32,752 bases of DNA from Deltaproteobacteria bacterium (GCA_016874715.1 VGTK01000051.1:1-32752); one strand, 5' to 3'. Counted from the stretch's first letter, positions 8,791 through 16,934 are shown. The notes: generated by a model from the letters alone, not told the origin. Numbers and translations are program-made.

Positions 8791-9174
8791 TCACCCTTCG
8801 CGACCTTTCGACAGCGAGTAGGGAATCCGCACGCCGGGGTCGTCGCGCGGGAAGTCCTTGGTGTTGCGCGTCACGAGGAGCGCCCCACGAGCCCGTGCGG
8901 TCGCCCAGATGATCGCATCCGGCAGCTTCACCCGGTGCGAGCGCCGTACGCGGATCGCCTCCTCCGCGGTGTCGCGATCGACGTCGAGAATCCGGAATCG
9001 CGAGAGGAAATCCCGGACCACGGCTTCCTCGGCGTCGCTTTGCGCGCCGACCAGGACCTCGACCCAGGAGATCACGCTCACGGCAACGTCGTGATGCCGC
9101 TCGATCTCCCGGCGTGCCTGCGCGATGCCGTTCAAGAAGTCGACGAGGATGTTCGTATCGAGCACGGCGAGCAT
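8791..9174 (-). CDS. vapC: VapC-family PIN-domain ribonuclease toxin
   Basis: A 127-residue PIN protein. The acidic active site is present: Asp6 in LDTNILVDFL, Glu39 in WVEVLVG, Asp86 in KLPDAIIWATA and Asp107 in TRNTKDF. VapC toxins cleave tRNA or rRNA with Mg2+ and are held inactive by the cognate VapB. The ATG at 9174 begins exactly at the PIN strand; the longer upstream reading frame runs through the antitoxin gene in another frame and is not coding. The gene starts 7 bases after the vapB stop, the usual antitoxin-toxin order with coupled translation. Confidence 0.87.
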   Translation of the reverse strand: MLAVLDTNILVDFLNGIAQARREIERHHDVAVSVISWVEVLVGAQSDAEEAVVRDFLSRFRILDVDRDTAEEAIRVRRSHRVKLPDAIIWATARARGALLVTRNTKDFPRDDPGVRIPYSLSKGREG

Positions 9175-9181
9175 GGCCGGC

Positions 9182-9397
9182 TCACCACTCCCGGCGGAGC
9201 CGCCGCTCGTAGGCGAGTCCGTCCACCCCGCGCCCACGCCACAAGCCGAACGCCCCGGGAGAATCCGGCGTCCTGTGGCGCGTCGCGTACTCCGCGACGG
9301 CGCGCCGGACGGCCTCTGCGCGCGAGATCTTCTCCCGCCGACAGATCTCGGCGAGGTCGCGCAGCTGGTCGGCTGGGAGCTCGATGATCGTTCGCAT
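9182..9397 (-). CDS. vapB: VapB-like ribbon-helix-helix antitoxin
   Basis: A 71-residue protein starting MRTIIELPADQLRDLAEIC. It has an N-terminal beta strand (RTIIELP) and two helices (KISRAEAVRRAVAEYA), as in CopG/RHH dimeric repressors. The basic, aromatic C-terminal tail (GLWRGRGVDGLAYERR, ending in Trp) should wrap the toxin. The start at 9397 is preferred because the RHH strand begins there; 14 further in-frame codons upstream are AT-rich and lie in the palindromic operator. It precedes vapC and is expected to neutralise it and repress the operon. Confidence 0.83.
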   Translation of the reverse strand: MRTIIELPADQLRDLAEICRREKISRAEAVRRAVAEYATRHRTPDSPGAFGLWRGRGVDGLAYERRLRREW

Positions 9398-9418
9398 GCC
9401 GTCATCATATGACGGCAT
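9396..9418 (-). promoter_or_regulatory. Perfect palindrome at vapB start, putative VapBC operator
   Basis: Two perfect 10-bp arms, ATGCCGTCAT and ATGACGGCAT, are separated by CAT. The element overlaps the vapB start codon and is markedly AT-richer than its surroundings. Its position and symmetry fit autorepression by a dimeric RHH antitoxin; binding itself is inferred. Confidence 0.62.
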
Positions 9419-9482
9419 CATTCGTGCGGCAACCCGCAACGTCTTCGCGCGGGTGGCACGGTCGCTCGCGCCGAGAAAGGCG

Positions 9483-11213
9483 CTACGTGACCTCGCGCTC
9501 GATCACCGCGGCCGGCCGCTGCGAATCGACGATCGCGCCCGCCGTGCGCAGCGCCAGCGCCTGGATCGTCAGCGTCGGGTTGTAGCCCGAGCCCGTCGGG
9601 AGCGGCGCGCCGTCCGCGCTCCAGACGTTCTCCAGATCGTGCAGCTTGCCGAACGCATCGGTCACCGACGCCTTCGGATCGGTGCCCATGCGCAGCGTGC
9701 CGAGCACGTGGCGCGACGACGGCGTCGGGTTGCCGTCGTGGATCGGCGCCACGAACGCGAACTGCGCGCCCGACGCGCCGTGCAGGTCGATCAGCTTCGG
9801 ACCGTAGAACGCGCGCGCGGCGAGCTCGAACGGATGCTCGGTGTACGTGACGCGCGGCACCGGCAGCCCGTTGATGTCCTTGACGGCGGGGTCGAGGTCC
9901 ACGCGGTTGGTGAGCTGCGGCGCGTCCTCGCCCTGCATGATGAGCACGGAAATGTGGCGTCCGAACGGGCTCGAGCGGAGGTAGCTCTTGAGCGTCGCAC
10001 CGCGGAAGCCGAGGTTCATGTACTGGACGGCGTCGGCGATCTTCTCGGAGTTGGTGCCGAACTCGACGATGCCGCCGAGCGGGCGCTGCGGGTCGTTCGG
10101 CACGCCGCGGAAGTCGGAGAAGCCGGTCGTCACCGACTTGCCGCGCTCGCCGTGCATGTCCTCGCGGTAGATGCCGACGCCGATCGTCTGGTGGTGGAAC
10201 ATGAGGTTCCGGCCGACCAGCCCGGACGAGTTGCCGAGGCCCGGTCCGCCGAGGTCCGAGAGCAGGAGCAGGCGCGCCGACTCGATCGAGCTCGCGGCGA
10301 GCAGCACGCGATCGCCGCTGACCGACGCGGGGTTGCCGTCCGGATCGAGGTACTCGATCGCGGTCACGCGGCGACCGGACGCGTCGGTCACGAGCCGCGT
10401 CGCGATCGCGTTGTAGCGCACCTGCACGTTGCCGGTGAGCAGCGCGTCGCGCAGCGGCGCGATCGAGCCCTTCGCATTGATCGGGCAGCCATAGCCGGAG
10501 CAGAAGCCGCAGTCGTTGCACGCCTGGCGCGCGCGGTACGTCTGCGACGTCACGGCCGCGGGGTACGGGAACGGGTGTAGCCCGAGCTTGCGTGCGCCCT
10601 CGGACAGCACGTTCGCGACGTACATCGGCACGCCGGGCGGCATCGGGTACGGGCCGGAGCGCGGCTCGGCGAACGGGTCCGCGCCGGCCGCGCCCTGCAC
10701 GCCGATCAGGCGCTCGGCCGCGGCGTAGAACGGCTCGAGCTCGTCGTAGTCGAGCGGCCAGTCGGCGAAGCTCGCGCCGGGGACGTCGCCGAGCAGCGTG
10801 CCGAGGCGGAAGTCGAAGGCGGCGAAACGCGGGACCTTCATGTCGGCGTGCCCAAAGCCGCCGCCGACCGTCTTCGGCAGGCCGTTCACCTCGCCGACGA
10901 AGGTGCGGTCGCCGTCGGCAGGGCTCGCGCGGAACGTGCGCGGCTCGACGCGCGCCTGCTGCTGGATGAGCTCGCGCGCGCTCATCTTGACCTCGTCGCT
11001 CGAGAACAGCGGGATCGGCATGCCGTCCTTCGGGTCGTCGAGGCCGAGCCAGTAGTTGTTGCCGGCTTCGAGCACGCAGACCTTGAGACCGCTGGTCGCG
11101 AGCACGCGCGTCGCGATACCGCCGCCGGCGCCGCTGCCGATCACCACCGCGTCGAAGCGGTCGAGGCTCGTGTCGCCGAGGACGTTCGGAACCCTGCTGG
11201 GGAGCGATGCCAT
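9483..11213 (-). CDS. GMC oxidoreductase, gluconate/alcohol dehydrogenase-like large subunit
   Basis: A 576-residue FAD enzyme. The ADP-binding loop is VVIGSGAGGGIATR (residues 24-36) with Glu49 at the end of the second strand. The GMC C-terminal domain is intact: HVLGTLRMGTDP and YNPTLTIQALALRTAGAI. A cysteine cluster C232, C235, C238, C243 (CNDCGFCSGYGCP) is in the position of the Cys-rich segment of some GMC dehydrogenases; a metal centre there is only a possibility. It has no signal peptide. It lies 17 bases downstream of a Tat-signal subunit 3 gene, so the two probably form a complex in which the small subunit carries the large one out through Tat. The substrate is a sugar acid or alcohol, not resolvable further. 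Confidence 0.9.
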   Translation of the reverse strand: MASLPSRVPNVLGDTSLDRFDAVVIGSGAGGGIATRVLATSGLKVCVLEAGNNYWLGLDDPKDGMPIPLFSSDEVKMSARELIQQQARVEPRTFRASPADGDRTFVGEVNGLPKTVGGGFGHADMKVPRFAAFDFRLGTLLGDVPGASFADWPLDYDELEPFYAAAERLIGVQGAAGADPFAEPRSGPYPMPPGVPMYVANVLSEGARKLGLHPFPYPAAVTSQTYRARQACNDCGFCSGYGCPINAKGSIAPLRDALLTGNVQVRYNAIATRLVTDASGRRVTAIEYLDPDGNPASVSGDRVLLAASSIESARLLLLSDLGGPGLGNSSGLVGRNLMFHHQTIGVGIYREDMHGERGKSVTTGFSDFRGVPNDPQRPLGGIVEFGTNSEKIADAVQYMNLGFRGATLKSYLRSSPFGRHISVLIMQGEDAPQLTNRVDLDPAVKDINGLPVPRVTYTEHPFELAARAFYGPKLIDLHGASGAQFAFVAPIHDGNPTPSSRHVLGTLRMGTDPKASVTDAFGKLHDLENVWSADGAPLPTGSGYNPTLTIQALALRTAGAIVDSQRPAAVIEREVT

Positions 11214-11230
11214 CGCGGACCTCGACCGTC

Positions 11231-12112
11231 TCAGAAGAAGCGCTTGCCGCCCTGCGAGATCGCGACGGCGGTGACGAAGCTCTCGACGGTCGGCTCGAGC
11301 CCGTCGTTCTGCCGGCTCGGGTCGATCGTCTGGTTCGGCTGGTCGGGGCGGTCACGCGGCGTGCCGGCCGCGTCGTACAGCGTGTGGCCGAGCGGCTGGC
11401 TGTCGCCGTCGTAGAAGTAGTCGCGCCAGCCGGCGCCGTCCCGGTTGCCGCCGTACTCCGGCGCGCAGAACATGCCCTCGGCGAGCAGCGCGAGGAACGC
11501 GTCGCGGAAGCGCGGGTCGGCGGCTGCGAAGGCGGCGAGCTTGCCGTCGTCGTCGAGCGACGCGAAGTCCGCGGCACCGCGCGACGCGGCGAATGCGTTC
11601 AGCGCGGGGACGGCGTCGCGGTACAGCGACTGCAGTCCGGGCGTCGCCGGCACGATCGGGTCGTTGACGTCGCCGTTCGGCACCGACGCCGAGCCGAGCA
11701 GCTCGATGCGGAACGACAGCTCCTGCATGCGCGTCGGCGGCAGGATCTCGAGGAAGGCGTTCTCCGGGTGGTCGTCGCCGGGGTCGCCGGTCGCGGGATC
11801 GGGGAAGGGCGTGCGGCCGCTGAACGGCCCGCCGCGGTAGATCGTCGGGATCTCGGCGTCGAACGCGGCGAGGAAGCGGTCGGCGTACTCGATCGCGTCG
11901 GTGCCGAGAGCGCCGACGGTCCGGTCCTCCGGCACGATCGCCGCCGCGAGATGCTCGAAGGTCGCGCGCTCGTCCGCGGTGAAGAAGCGCGCGACGGGGG
12001 CGTCGCCGGAGCCGGTGCGGTCGCTGCAGCCGGGCAGCCACGGCAGCGTTACGACGCCGCCGGAGGCGGCGACGAGCTGGAGAAACGTTCTGCGTCGGTA
12101 GAGGGATGCCAT
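11231..12112 (-). CDS. Gluconate 2-dehydrogenase subunit 3 family protein with Tat signal
   Basis: A 293-residue protein starting MASLYRRRTFLQLVAASGG. This is a twin-arginine motif followed by a hydrophobic stretch and a lipobox-like LPGC at residues 26-29, so a Tat-exported lipoprotein is likely. The body matches the gluconate 2-dehydrogenase subunit 3 family: FFTADERATFEHLAAAIVPED near the start and conserved DYFYDGDSQPLGH-type residues later. The family is the small partner of periplasmic GMC dehydrogenases. The start at 12112 was chosen because the Tat motif follows directly; the longer open frame upstream is Arg/Pro-rich and not credible. The GMC gene follows after 17 bases. No cytochrome c subunit gene is adjacent, so the electron acceptor is unknown. 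Confidence 0.88.
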   Translation of the reverse strand: MASLYRRRTFLQLVAASGGVVTLPWLPGCSDRTGSGDAPVARFFTADERATFEHLAAAIVPEDRTVGALGTDAIEYADRFLAAFDAEIPTIYRGGPFSGRTPFPDPATGDPGDDHPENAFLEILPPTRMQELSFRIELLGSASVPNGDVNDPIVPATPGLQSLYRDAVPALNAFAASRGAADFASLDDDGKLAAFAAADPRFRDAFLALLAEGMFCAPEYGGNRDGAGWRDYFYDGDSQPLGHTLYDAAGTPRDRPDQPNQTIDPSRQNDGLEPTVESFVTAVAISQGGKRFF

Positions 12113-12186
12113 GTCGCCACGCGCTCCGGGTGCCGCGTCGGGTCCGTCCCGGGCCGCCCGAAGGTAGGGCGGGGCGGGCGAGGTTG

Positions 12187-12476
12187 TCAACCGGGAATGC
12201 GGACCAGCCGCCGCTCGCGAACGCGTCCGGCGGCGCGGCGGTCGGCGGTCAGCCCGGATCCGCCGACCAGCTTCGTGCGACGTAGGTCGCATCGTACCGC
12301 GAGAGGCCCCAGTCGACGGCCAGCGCAGCCGCGGTGACGAGCAGCTCTTGGCCGTTTGCGATCCGGTGAATCCCCAGCGACTCGACGAGCGACAGCGCCT
12401 CGGTCACGTCGGCCGTGGTGACGCCGCGCATCCGTGCCAGGACGGCCAGCAGCTCGGTCATGAACAGCGACCGCAC
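12187..12476 (-). pseudogene. Remnant of a PIN-domain (VapC-like) toxin, frameshifted
   Basis: One frame reads MTELLAVLARMRGVTTADV, then VDWGLSRYDATYVARSW, and stops at 12249. The sequence continues in a second frame as GLTADRRAAGRVRERRLVRI and ends at 12187. Together these make the C-terminal three quarters of a PIN domain (the E of TELLAVL, the YDA motif, then LTADRR), broken by a frameshift near 12260-12270. The usual N-terminal DTSV/DASV strand with the first Asp is missing, so the 5' end is lost too. No antitoxin gene is recognisable next to it. It is probably a dead toxin-antitoxin relic. A sequencing error could explain the frameshift but not the missing N-terminus. Confidence 0.6.
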
Positions 12477-12526
12477 CGCTGCGCGTCCTGCGAGGAGACC
12501 AGCGCCGCGGAGACCAGGGGCGGGAA

Positions 12527-12578
12527 CTTTCGCCCACGGTCGAAAATACCCGTGAGTAATTTTGACTGAGGGTGAAAA
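12527..12578. promoter_or_regulatory. Large imperfect inverted repeat before the ATPase gene
   Basis: Two 21-base arms (12527-12547 and 12558-12578) match at 15 of 21 positions as an inverted repeat around a 10-base spacer. The segment is AT-rich in an otherwise very GC-rich region and ends 18 bases before the ATPase start codon. It may be an operator or promoter, a structured leader, or an end of a mobile unit carrying the ATPase gene. No similar sequence was seen just after the ATPase gene. Confidence 0.5.
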
Positions 12579-12596
12579 CGCCTGTACGGTGAAGCC

Positions 12597-13706
12597 ATGT
12601 CACGTCGGCGGTATCTCGTCGCGCAGGTCGCTCGCGACCTGCGCCGCAAGATGGTCTTCGTCGCCGGTCCGCGGCAGGTCGGCAAGACGACGCTCGCGAA
12701 GTCGCTGCCGGGTGCGTCGGCGGGATACCTGAGCTGGGACGTGCCGCGCGACCGCGAGCGGATCCTGCGCGGCGAGCTGCCGGCGAGCCGCCTGCTGGTG
12801 TTCGACGAGCTGCACAAGAACCGGAGCTGGCGGAGCTTTCTCAAGGGGGTGTTCGACGGACGCGCGCGCGGTCAGCAGATCCTGGTGACCGGCAGCGCGC
12901 GGCTCGACGCCTACCGGCGCGGCGGCGAGTCGCTGCAGGGGCGCTACCATCTGCTGCGGTTGCACCCGCTCTCGGTCGCCGAGCTCGGCGCGCCCGACGC
13001 ATTGCCCGCTCTGCTCCGTCTCGGCGGCTTCCCGGAGCCGTTCTTCGGCGGCTCGGATACCGAGGCGCGACGCTGGTCGCGCGAATACCGCAACCGCATC
13101 GTCCACGAGGAGATCGTGAGCCTCGAGCGGGTGCAGGACCTCGGCAAGCTCGAGCTCATGATGCTTCGCCTGCCCGAGCTGGTCGGCTCTCCGCTGTCGA
13201 TCAACAACCTGCGCGAGGATCTGGCAGTCAGCCACAAGACCGCGGCGTCGTGGCTCGACATCCTCGAGCGCCTCTACGCCATCTACCGGCTGCCGCCCTT
13301 CGGCAGCCCGAAGCTCCGGGCCGTCAAGAAGGAGCAGAAGCACTACCACCTCGACTGGTCCGTGGTTCCCGACGACGCCGCCCGCTTCGAGAACCTCGTC
13401 GGCTCTCATCTGCTGAAGTGGGTGGACTTCGAGCAGGACGCGCACGGGCGCGACCTCGAGCTGCGATATTTCCGCGATACGGACCGTCGCGAGGTCGACT
13501 TCGTCGTCGTCGAGGGCCGCCGCCCGATCCGCCTGGTCGAGTGCAAGTGGGGTGACGCCGAGATCGACCGCAGCCTGCGGTACCTCCACGAGCGCTTCCC
13601 GGCAGCGGAGGCCTGGCAGGTGAGCGCGGTCGGGACGAAGGACTATCGCACGCCGGATGGGATCCGCGTGGCACCGGCGGCAGCGCTGCTCCGCACGCTG
13701 GTGTGA
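12597..13706 (+). CDS. AAA_14/DUF4143 ATPase
   Basis: A 369-residue P-loop ATPase. Walker A is GPRQVGKTT (residues 24-32), Walker B is LLVFDELHK (66-73), and sensor-like LVTGSARLD and SLQGRYHLLRLHPLS segments follow, all typical of AAA_14. The C-terminal DUF4143 part has FENLVGSHLL, REVDFVV and IRLVECKW, which resembles the PD-(D/E)xK nuclease pattern (D...ExK). These proteins are widespread single genes of unknown biological role, often in toxin-antitoxin or defence-rich accessory regions; nuclease activity is not demonstrated by sequence alone. It is monocistronic, transcribed away from the PIN remnant, with an inverted repeat directly upstream. It converges on the methyltransferase gene downstream (46-base gap holding only a weak GGGGC/GCCCC hairpin). 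Confidence 0.9.
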   Translation: MSRRRYLVAQVARDLRRKMVFVAGPRQVGKTTLAKSLPGASAGYLSWDVPRDRERILRGELPASRLLVFDELHKNRSWRSFLKGVFDGRARGQQILVTGSARLDAYRRGGESLQGRYHLLRLHPLSVAELGAPDALPALLRLGGFPEPFFGGSDTEARRWSREYRNRIVHEEIVSLERVQDLGKLELMMLRLPELVGSPLSINNLREDLAVSHKTAASWLDILERLYAIYRLPPFGSPKLRAVKKEQKHYHLDWSVVPDDAARFENLVGSHLLKWVDFEQDAHGRDLELRYFRDTDRREVDFVVVEGRRPIRLVECKWGDAEIDRSLRYLHERFPAAEAWQVSAVGTKDYRTPDGIRVAPAAALLRTLV

Positions 13707-13752
13707 GCCGCGCACGACGAGACGACGGGGCCGGCGAGCCCCCGCACCCGGC

Positions 13753-14466
13753 TCAGCGCCTGGTAGCGACGGTCCGCGCGAACGTGAGGAACTCTCCCCG
13801 ATCTGCCTGGATCGCAGCGCGCTCCGCCTCGGTCGTGTGTCCGGCGAACTCCTGCCAGATCGCGTGCGAATCGGGGAGCGCCTCGGCGTTCGTCACGTCG
13901 ACGAGCTCGGTCTTGGCCCAGTGCAAGCCCCACCACTGGGCCGAGTGGAAGGTGTGCCAGTCGGCGCGCCAGAGGTCCCGCAGGTGGGCTGGTACCTGGT
14001 CCGGGGTGAGCTCGCGTGCGACGCCCGGGCAGACGATCCCGATCTCGCCGCCGGGGCGCAGGAAGCGCAGGACGCTCTTCAAGTAGAGATCGTCGGTGCC
14101 GAAGTAGTGGTAGGCGTCGAGGCTCACGATCACGTCGAAGTATCCGTGCGCGTACGGGAGCTCGTGCGCTTCGGCGCGAATGGGCGTGATCTCGGCCTCG
14201 AGGCCGGCGTCGACGATGCGCGCGAGGTTCTCGGTCGGCGAAATCCAGAGATCGTTCGCGAACACGCGGAGCCCGTACTCGCGCGCGAGGAAGATCGAGC
14301 TCGCCGCGCGACCGCAGCCGAGGTCGAGGACGCGCATGCCGGGGCGGAGCGTGAGCTTCGAGCAGAGCGCCTCGCAGAGCCACAGGACGTTCGGGCCCAT
14401 GCGGCACTGCTCGAGCCACGCGGGGTCGTAGCGGGCGCTACGCGGAAACGGATCGACGGCTGTCAT
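13753..14466 (-). CDS. SAM-dependent methyltransferase
   Basis: A 237-residue class I methyltransferase. Motif I is MRVLDLGCGRAASSIFLARE, with an acidic FANDLW strand end, HELPYAHGYFDVIVSLDAYHYF for motif II, and a LRPGGEIGIVCPGV strand. A WHTFHSAQWWGLHWAKT segment near the C-terminus forms part of the substrate side; the substrate is not identifiable. The ATG at 14466 is preceded by an AAGGAGA Shine-Dalgarno sequence about 13 bases upstream, which favours it over the longer open frame to 14592. It is the last gene on this strand before the ATPase, 222 bases after the flavoprotein gene, so probably transcribed on its own. Confidence 0.86.
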   Translation of the reverse strand: MTAVDPFPRSARYDPAWLEQCRMGPNVLWLCEALCSKLTLRPGMRVLDLGCGRAASSIFLAREYGLRVFANDLWISPTENLARIVDAGLEAEITPIRAEAHELPYAHGYFDVIVSLDAYHYFGTDDLYLKSVLRFLRPGGEIGIVCPGVARELTPDQVPAHLRDLWRADWHTFHSAQWWGLHWAKTELVDVTNAEALPDSHAIWQEFAGHTTEAERAAIQADRGEFLTFARTVATRR

Positions 14467-14688
14467 GTGAGCTGCGGTCTCCTTGCCTGCGGGAGGCGCG
14501 CGGGGTGTGAGTCCACCCCACGGTGCGGCCGTGTAGACCGGTCGCGACTTTGCGCACAACGCTGTTCCACGAGAGTGGAGGCGAGCGCTCACCTCGGCAA
14601 AGGCTCGGCGAGCCGACGCGTGGCGAGGCGGGGACGTGCCGCGCTGGAGTGCGGCAATCCTGTTGCAACGCGCTGCGACGTCACCGCA

Positions 14689-16011
14689 TCACGGCGAACG
14701 CACCGCCGCGCGTCCGGCGAGAAAGCCCGTCGCCCACGCCCACTGGAAGTTGAAGCCGCCGATGCGGCCCTCGCAGTCGAGGATCTCGCCGGCGAGGAAG
14801 AGGCCGTCCGTGCGACGCGACGCCATGGTGCGGAAGTCGACCTCGGCGAGGGGCACGCCGCCGGCCGTCACCTCGGCGAAGTCCCAGCCGCGGTCGCGCT
14901 CGACCGGCAGCGCGAGCTCCGTGAGGCACCGTGCGAGGCGCCGTCGCGTGTCGCGACCGAGCTGTGCGGCCGGCGTCGCGGGATCGACCTCCGCCGCGTG
15001 CAGCAGCGCCTCGGCGAGCCGCTCCGGCACGAGCCCCGCGAGCAGCCGTCCGAGCGACGCGCGCGGCCGGTCGCGCGCGAGCGCCTGCAGCCGGGCGTCC
15101 GCCTGCTCCGCGCTCTCTCCGGGCAGGACGCTCATGCGCAGCTCGACGGTGTCCCCGTGCGCACGCGCCAGCACCCAGTGGCGGCTCGCGTCGAGCACGA
15201 GCGGACCGCTGACGCCGAAGTGCGTCCACAGGAGGCTGCCGCTGCGGCGGTCGATGCGCTTGCCGTTCGCGAGCGTCGTCAGCTCCGCCTCGTTCGAGAT
15301 GCCGCGCAGCCCGGCGTGGAAGAAGCCGCGCCGCAGGACGAGCGGCACCAGCGCCGGGTGCGTCTCCGTCACCGTGTGTCCGAGTGCGCGCACCAGCGCG
15401 TAGCCGCCGCCGTCGCTGCCGGTGCGCGGCAGCGAGCGTCCGCCGGTGGTGACGATCACGCGCCGCGCGCGCAGGACGTGCGCGCGGCCGTCGCGCTCGT
15501 ACGCGACGTCGAAGCGCGCCGGCGGACCGTCCGCGTCGCTTGCGCCGCTCGCGGCCGGCACGCCGTCCGCGTTGCGCGCCGCCGTCGAACGGATCGCCGT
15601 CACGCGTGCCCCGGTGCGCAGCTCGACGCCGAGCGCGCGACAGCGCGCGACCAGCGCGTCCACCACCGTGCGCGCGCTGTCGCTCACCGGGAACAGCTTG
15701 CCGGTGTCCTCGCGCTTCAGCGCGACGCCGAGCGACGCGAACCACTCCTTCGCCGCGTCCGCGTCGAATGCGGCGAGCACGTTGCGGATCGGGTTGCGCG
15801 CGCCGTTGAAGTCGTCGGCGGAGACCTGCTCGTGCGTGACGTTGCACCGTCCGCCGCCCGAGATCAGGATCTTCGCGCCGATCTGCCGCGCGCCCTCGAG
15901 CGCGACGATGCGCGGTGCGGGATCCGCAGCCGCGTGCGCGGCCTCCTCGGCGGCGAAGATCGCGGCCGCGAGGCCGGCCGCGCCCGCGCCGACCACGGCG
16001 ACGTCGGCCAC
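14689..16011 (-). CDS. HI0933/BaiN-type FAD-dependent oxidoreductase
   Basis: A 440-residue flavoprotein of the BaiN/YhiN (HI0933-like) family. Features are the dinucleotide loop VAVVGAGAAGLAAAIFAAE at the N-terminus, the family hallmark GAKILISGGGRCNVTHE, VIVTTGGRSLPRTGSDGGGY, TAGGVPLAEVDFRTM, and the C-terminal GLFLAGEILDCEGRIGGFNFQWAWATG. The function of most members is unknown; BaiN of gut bacteria has been linked to bile-acid dehydroxylation. There is no ATG before the Rossmann strand; GTG at 16011 gives a start right at it. That leaves 32 bases after the crotonase stop, so the two are likely co-transcribed. An Ala/Asp-rich insert of about 25 residues near 165-195 is unusual. Confidence 0.88.
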   Translation of the reverse strand: MADVAVVGAGAAGLAAAIFAAEEAAHAAADPAPRIVALEGARQIGAKILISGGGRCNVTHEQVSADDFNGARNPIRNVLAAFDADAAKEWFASLGVALKREDTGKLFPVSDSARTVVDALVARCRALGVELRTGARVTAIRSTAARNADGVPAASGASDADGPPARFDVAYERDGRAHVLRARRVIVTTGGRSLPRTGSDGGGYALVRALGHTVTETHPALVPLVLRRGFFHAGLRGISNEAELTTLANGKRIDRRSGSLLWTHFGVSGPLVLDASRHWVLARAHGDTVELRMSVLPGESAEQADARLQALARDRPRASLGRLLAGLVPERLAEALLHAAEVDPATPAAQLGRDTRRRLARCLTELALPVERDRGWDFAEVTAGGVPLAEVDFRTMASRRTDGLFLAGEILDCEGRIGGFNFQWAWATGFLAGRAAVRSP

Positions 16012-16043
16012 GTCCGCGTGGGCGGCGCGGGAGGAGGCCGCTC

Positions 16044-16817
16044 TCAGCGTCCCTTCCAGCGCGGCGCGCGCTTCTCGACGAACGCCGCGAGGCCCTCCTT
16101 GAAGTCCTCGGCCTGGAACATCTTGAGCATGCCCTCGCCGGACAGCTTCCAGCCGACGTCGTCGGGCTGGTCGGTCGCGGCGAGCATGATGCGCCGGCTC
16201 TCGCGCACCGCGAGCGGCGCGTTCTCGCAGATCTGGGCGGCGAGCTTCTTCGCCGCGGCGATCGCCTCGCCCTGCTCGCAGAGGACGTTCACCCAGCCGA
16301 AGTGGTAGGCGCGCTCGGCGGGGAAATCGAGGCGCCCGGTGAGCGCCAGCTCCATCGCGATGTTGCGCGGCAGCTTGCGCGGCAGGCGGAACAGCCCACC
16401 GGCCCCGGCGACGAGATTGCGCTTGACCTCGGGGATGCCGAACACCGCCGTGCGCGACGCGACCAGCAGGTCGCACGAGAGTGCCAGCTCCGTACCGCCC
16501 GCGAGCGCCGGTCCGTCGACCGCCGCGATCAGCGGCTTGGTGCGCTCGCGCGTGACCAGCCCGCCGAAGCCGCCGCGCTTCGTGCTCATGCCGCCCGGAT
16601 CGGTGCTCATCTGCTTGAGATCCGCACCCGCGCAGAAGATGTGGCCCTTCTCCGTGCGCGCGCCGGTCAGGATGCCGACCCAGACCTCGTCGTCGGCCTC
16701 GATCGCGTCGAGCGCCTTCTCGATGCCCTGCGCGACGGCGGTGTTGACCGCATTGCGCGCGTCGGGACGGTTGATGGTGATGACGCCGACGTTGCCCTGC
16801 TTCTCGTAGTCGATCAT
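16044..16817 (-). CDS. Enoyl-CoA hydratase/isomerase family protein
   Basis: A 257-residue crotonase-fold enzyme. The oxyanion-hole regions are GHIFCAGADLKQM and DGPALAGGTELALSCDL. Both catalytic glutamates are present: Glu110 in GGTEL and Glu130 in FGIPEVKRNLVAGAGG, spaced 20 apart as in hydratases. The end FKEGLAAFVEKRAPRWKGR is typical. It should hydrate 2-enoyl-CoA in fatty-acid or related acyl-CoA breakdown; the exact acyl chain is unknown. The start ATG lies at 16817. It leads a likely two-gene unit with the BaiN-type flavoprotein. A second, more divergent crotonase (17596-18438) lies nearby in the same orientation. Confidence 0.92.
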   Translation of the reverse strand: MIDYEKQGNVGVITINRPDARNAVNTAVAQGIEKALDAIEADDEVWVGILTGARTEKGHIFCAGADLKQMSTDPGGMSTKRGGFGGLVTRERTKPLIAAVDGPALAGGTELALSCDLLVASRTAVFGIPEVKRNLVAGAGGLFRLPRKLPRNIAMELALTGRLDFPAERAYHFGWVNVLCEQGEAIAAAKKLAAQICENAPLAVRESRRIMLAATDQPDDVGWKLSGEGMLKMFQAEDFKEGLAAFVEKRAPRWKGR

Positions 16818-16934
16818 GCGGCGTCCATACTGTGTCCGGCCGCCGTCGTCACGTGGCGGCGCGATCCCGTCGGGTCGTCCAGGCGGCGTCGGCGCGATGG
16901 ACGCGACAGGGCGCGGCACGGTACGGGTCGGGTC

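Noticed and set aside
12458..12844. Minus-strand frame over the ATPase leader as a small gene
   Set aside because: Overlaps the start of the ATPase gene and has no recognisable motif.
14502..14519. GGGGTG/CACCCC hairpin upstream of the methyltransferase gene
   Set aside because: A 6-bp stem is common by chance at this GC content and no riboswitch-like features surround it.
13657..16308. An open frame of 883 codons on the plus strand
   Set aside because: Lies antisense to the methyltransferase, flavoprotein and crotonase genes, has Arg/Ala/Glu-rich low-complexity composition and no motif. Long antisense frames are expected at this GC content.
16818..16934. Divergent promoter between the crotonase and the YbaK chimera
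   Set aside because: I could not find convincing -35/-10 elements or an operator there.
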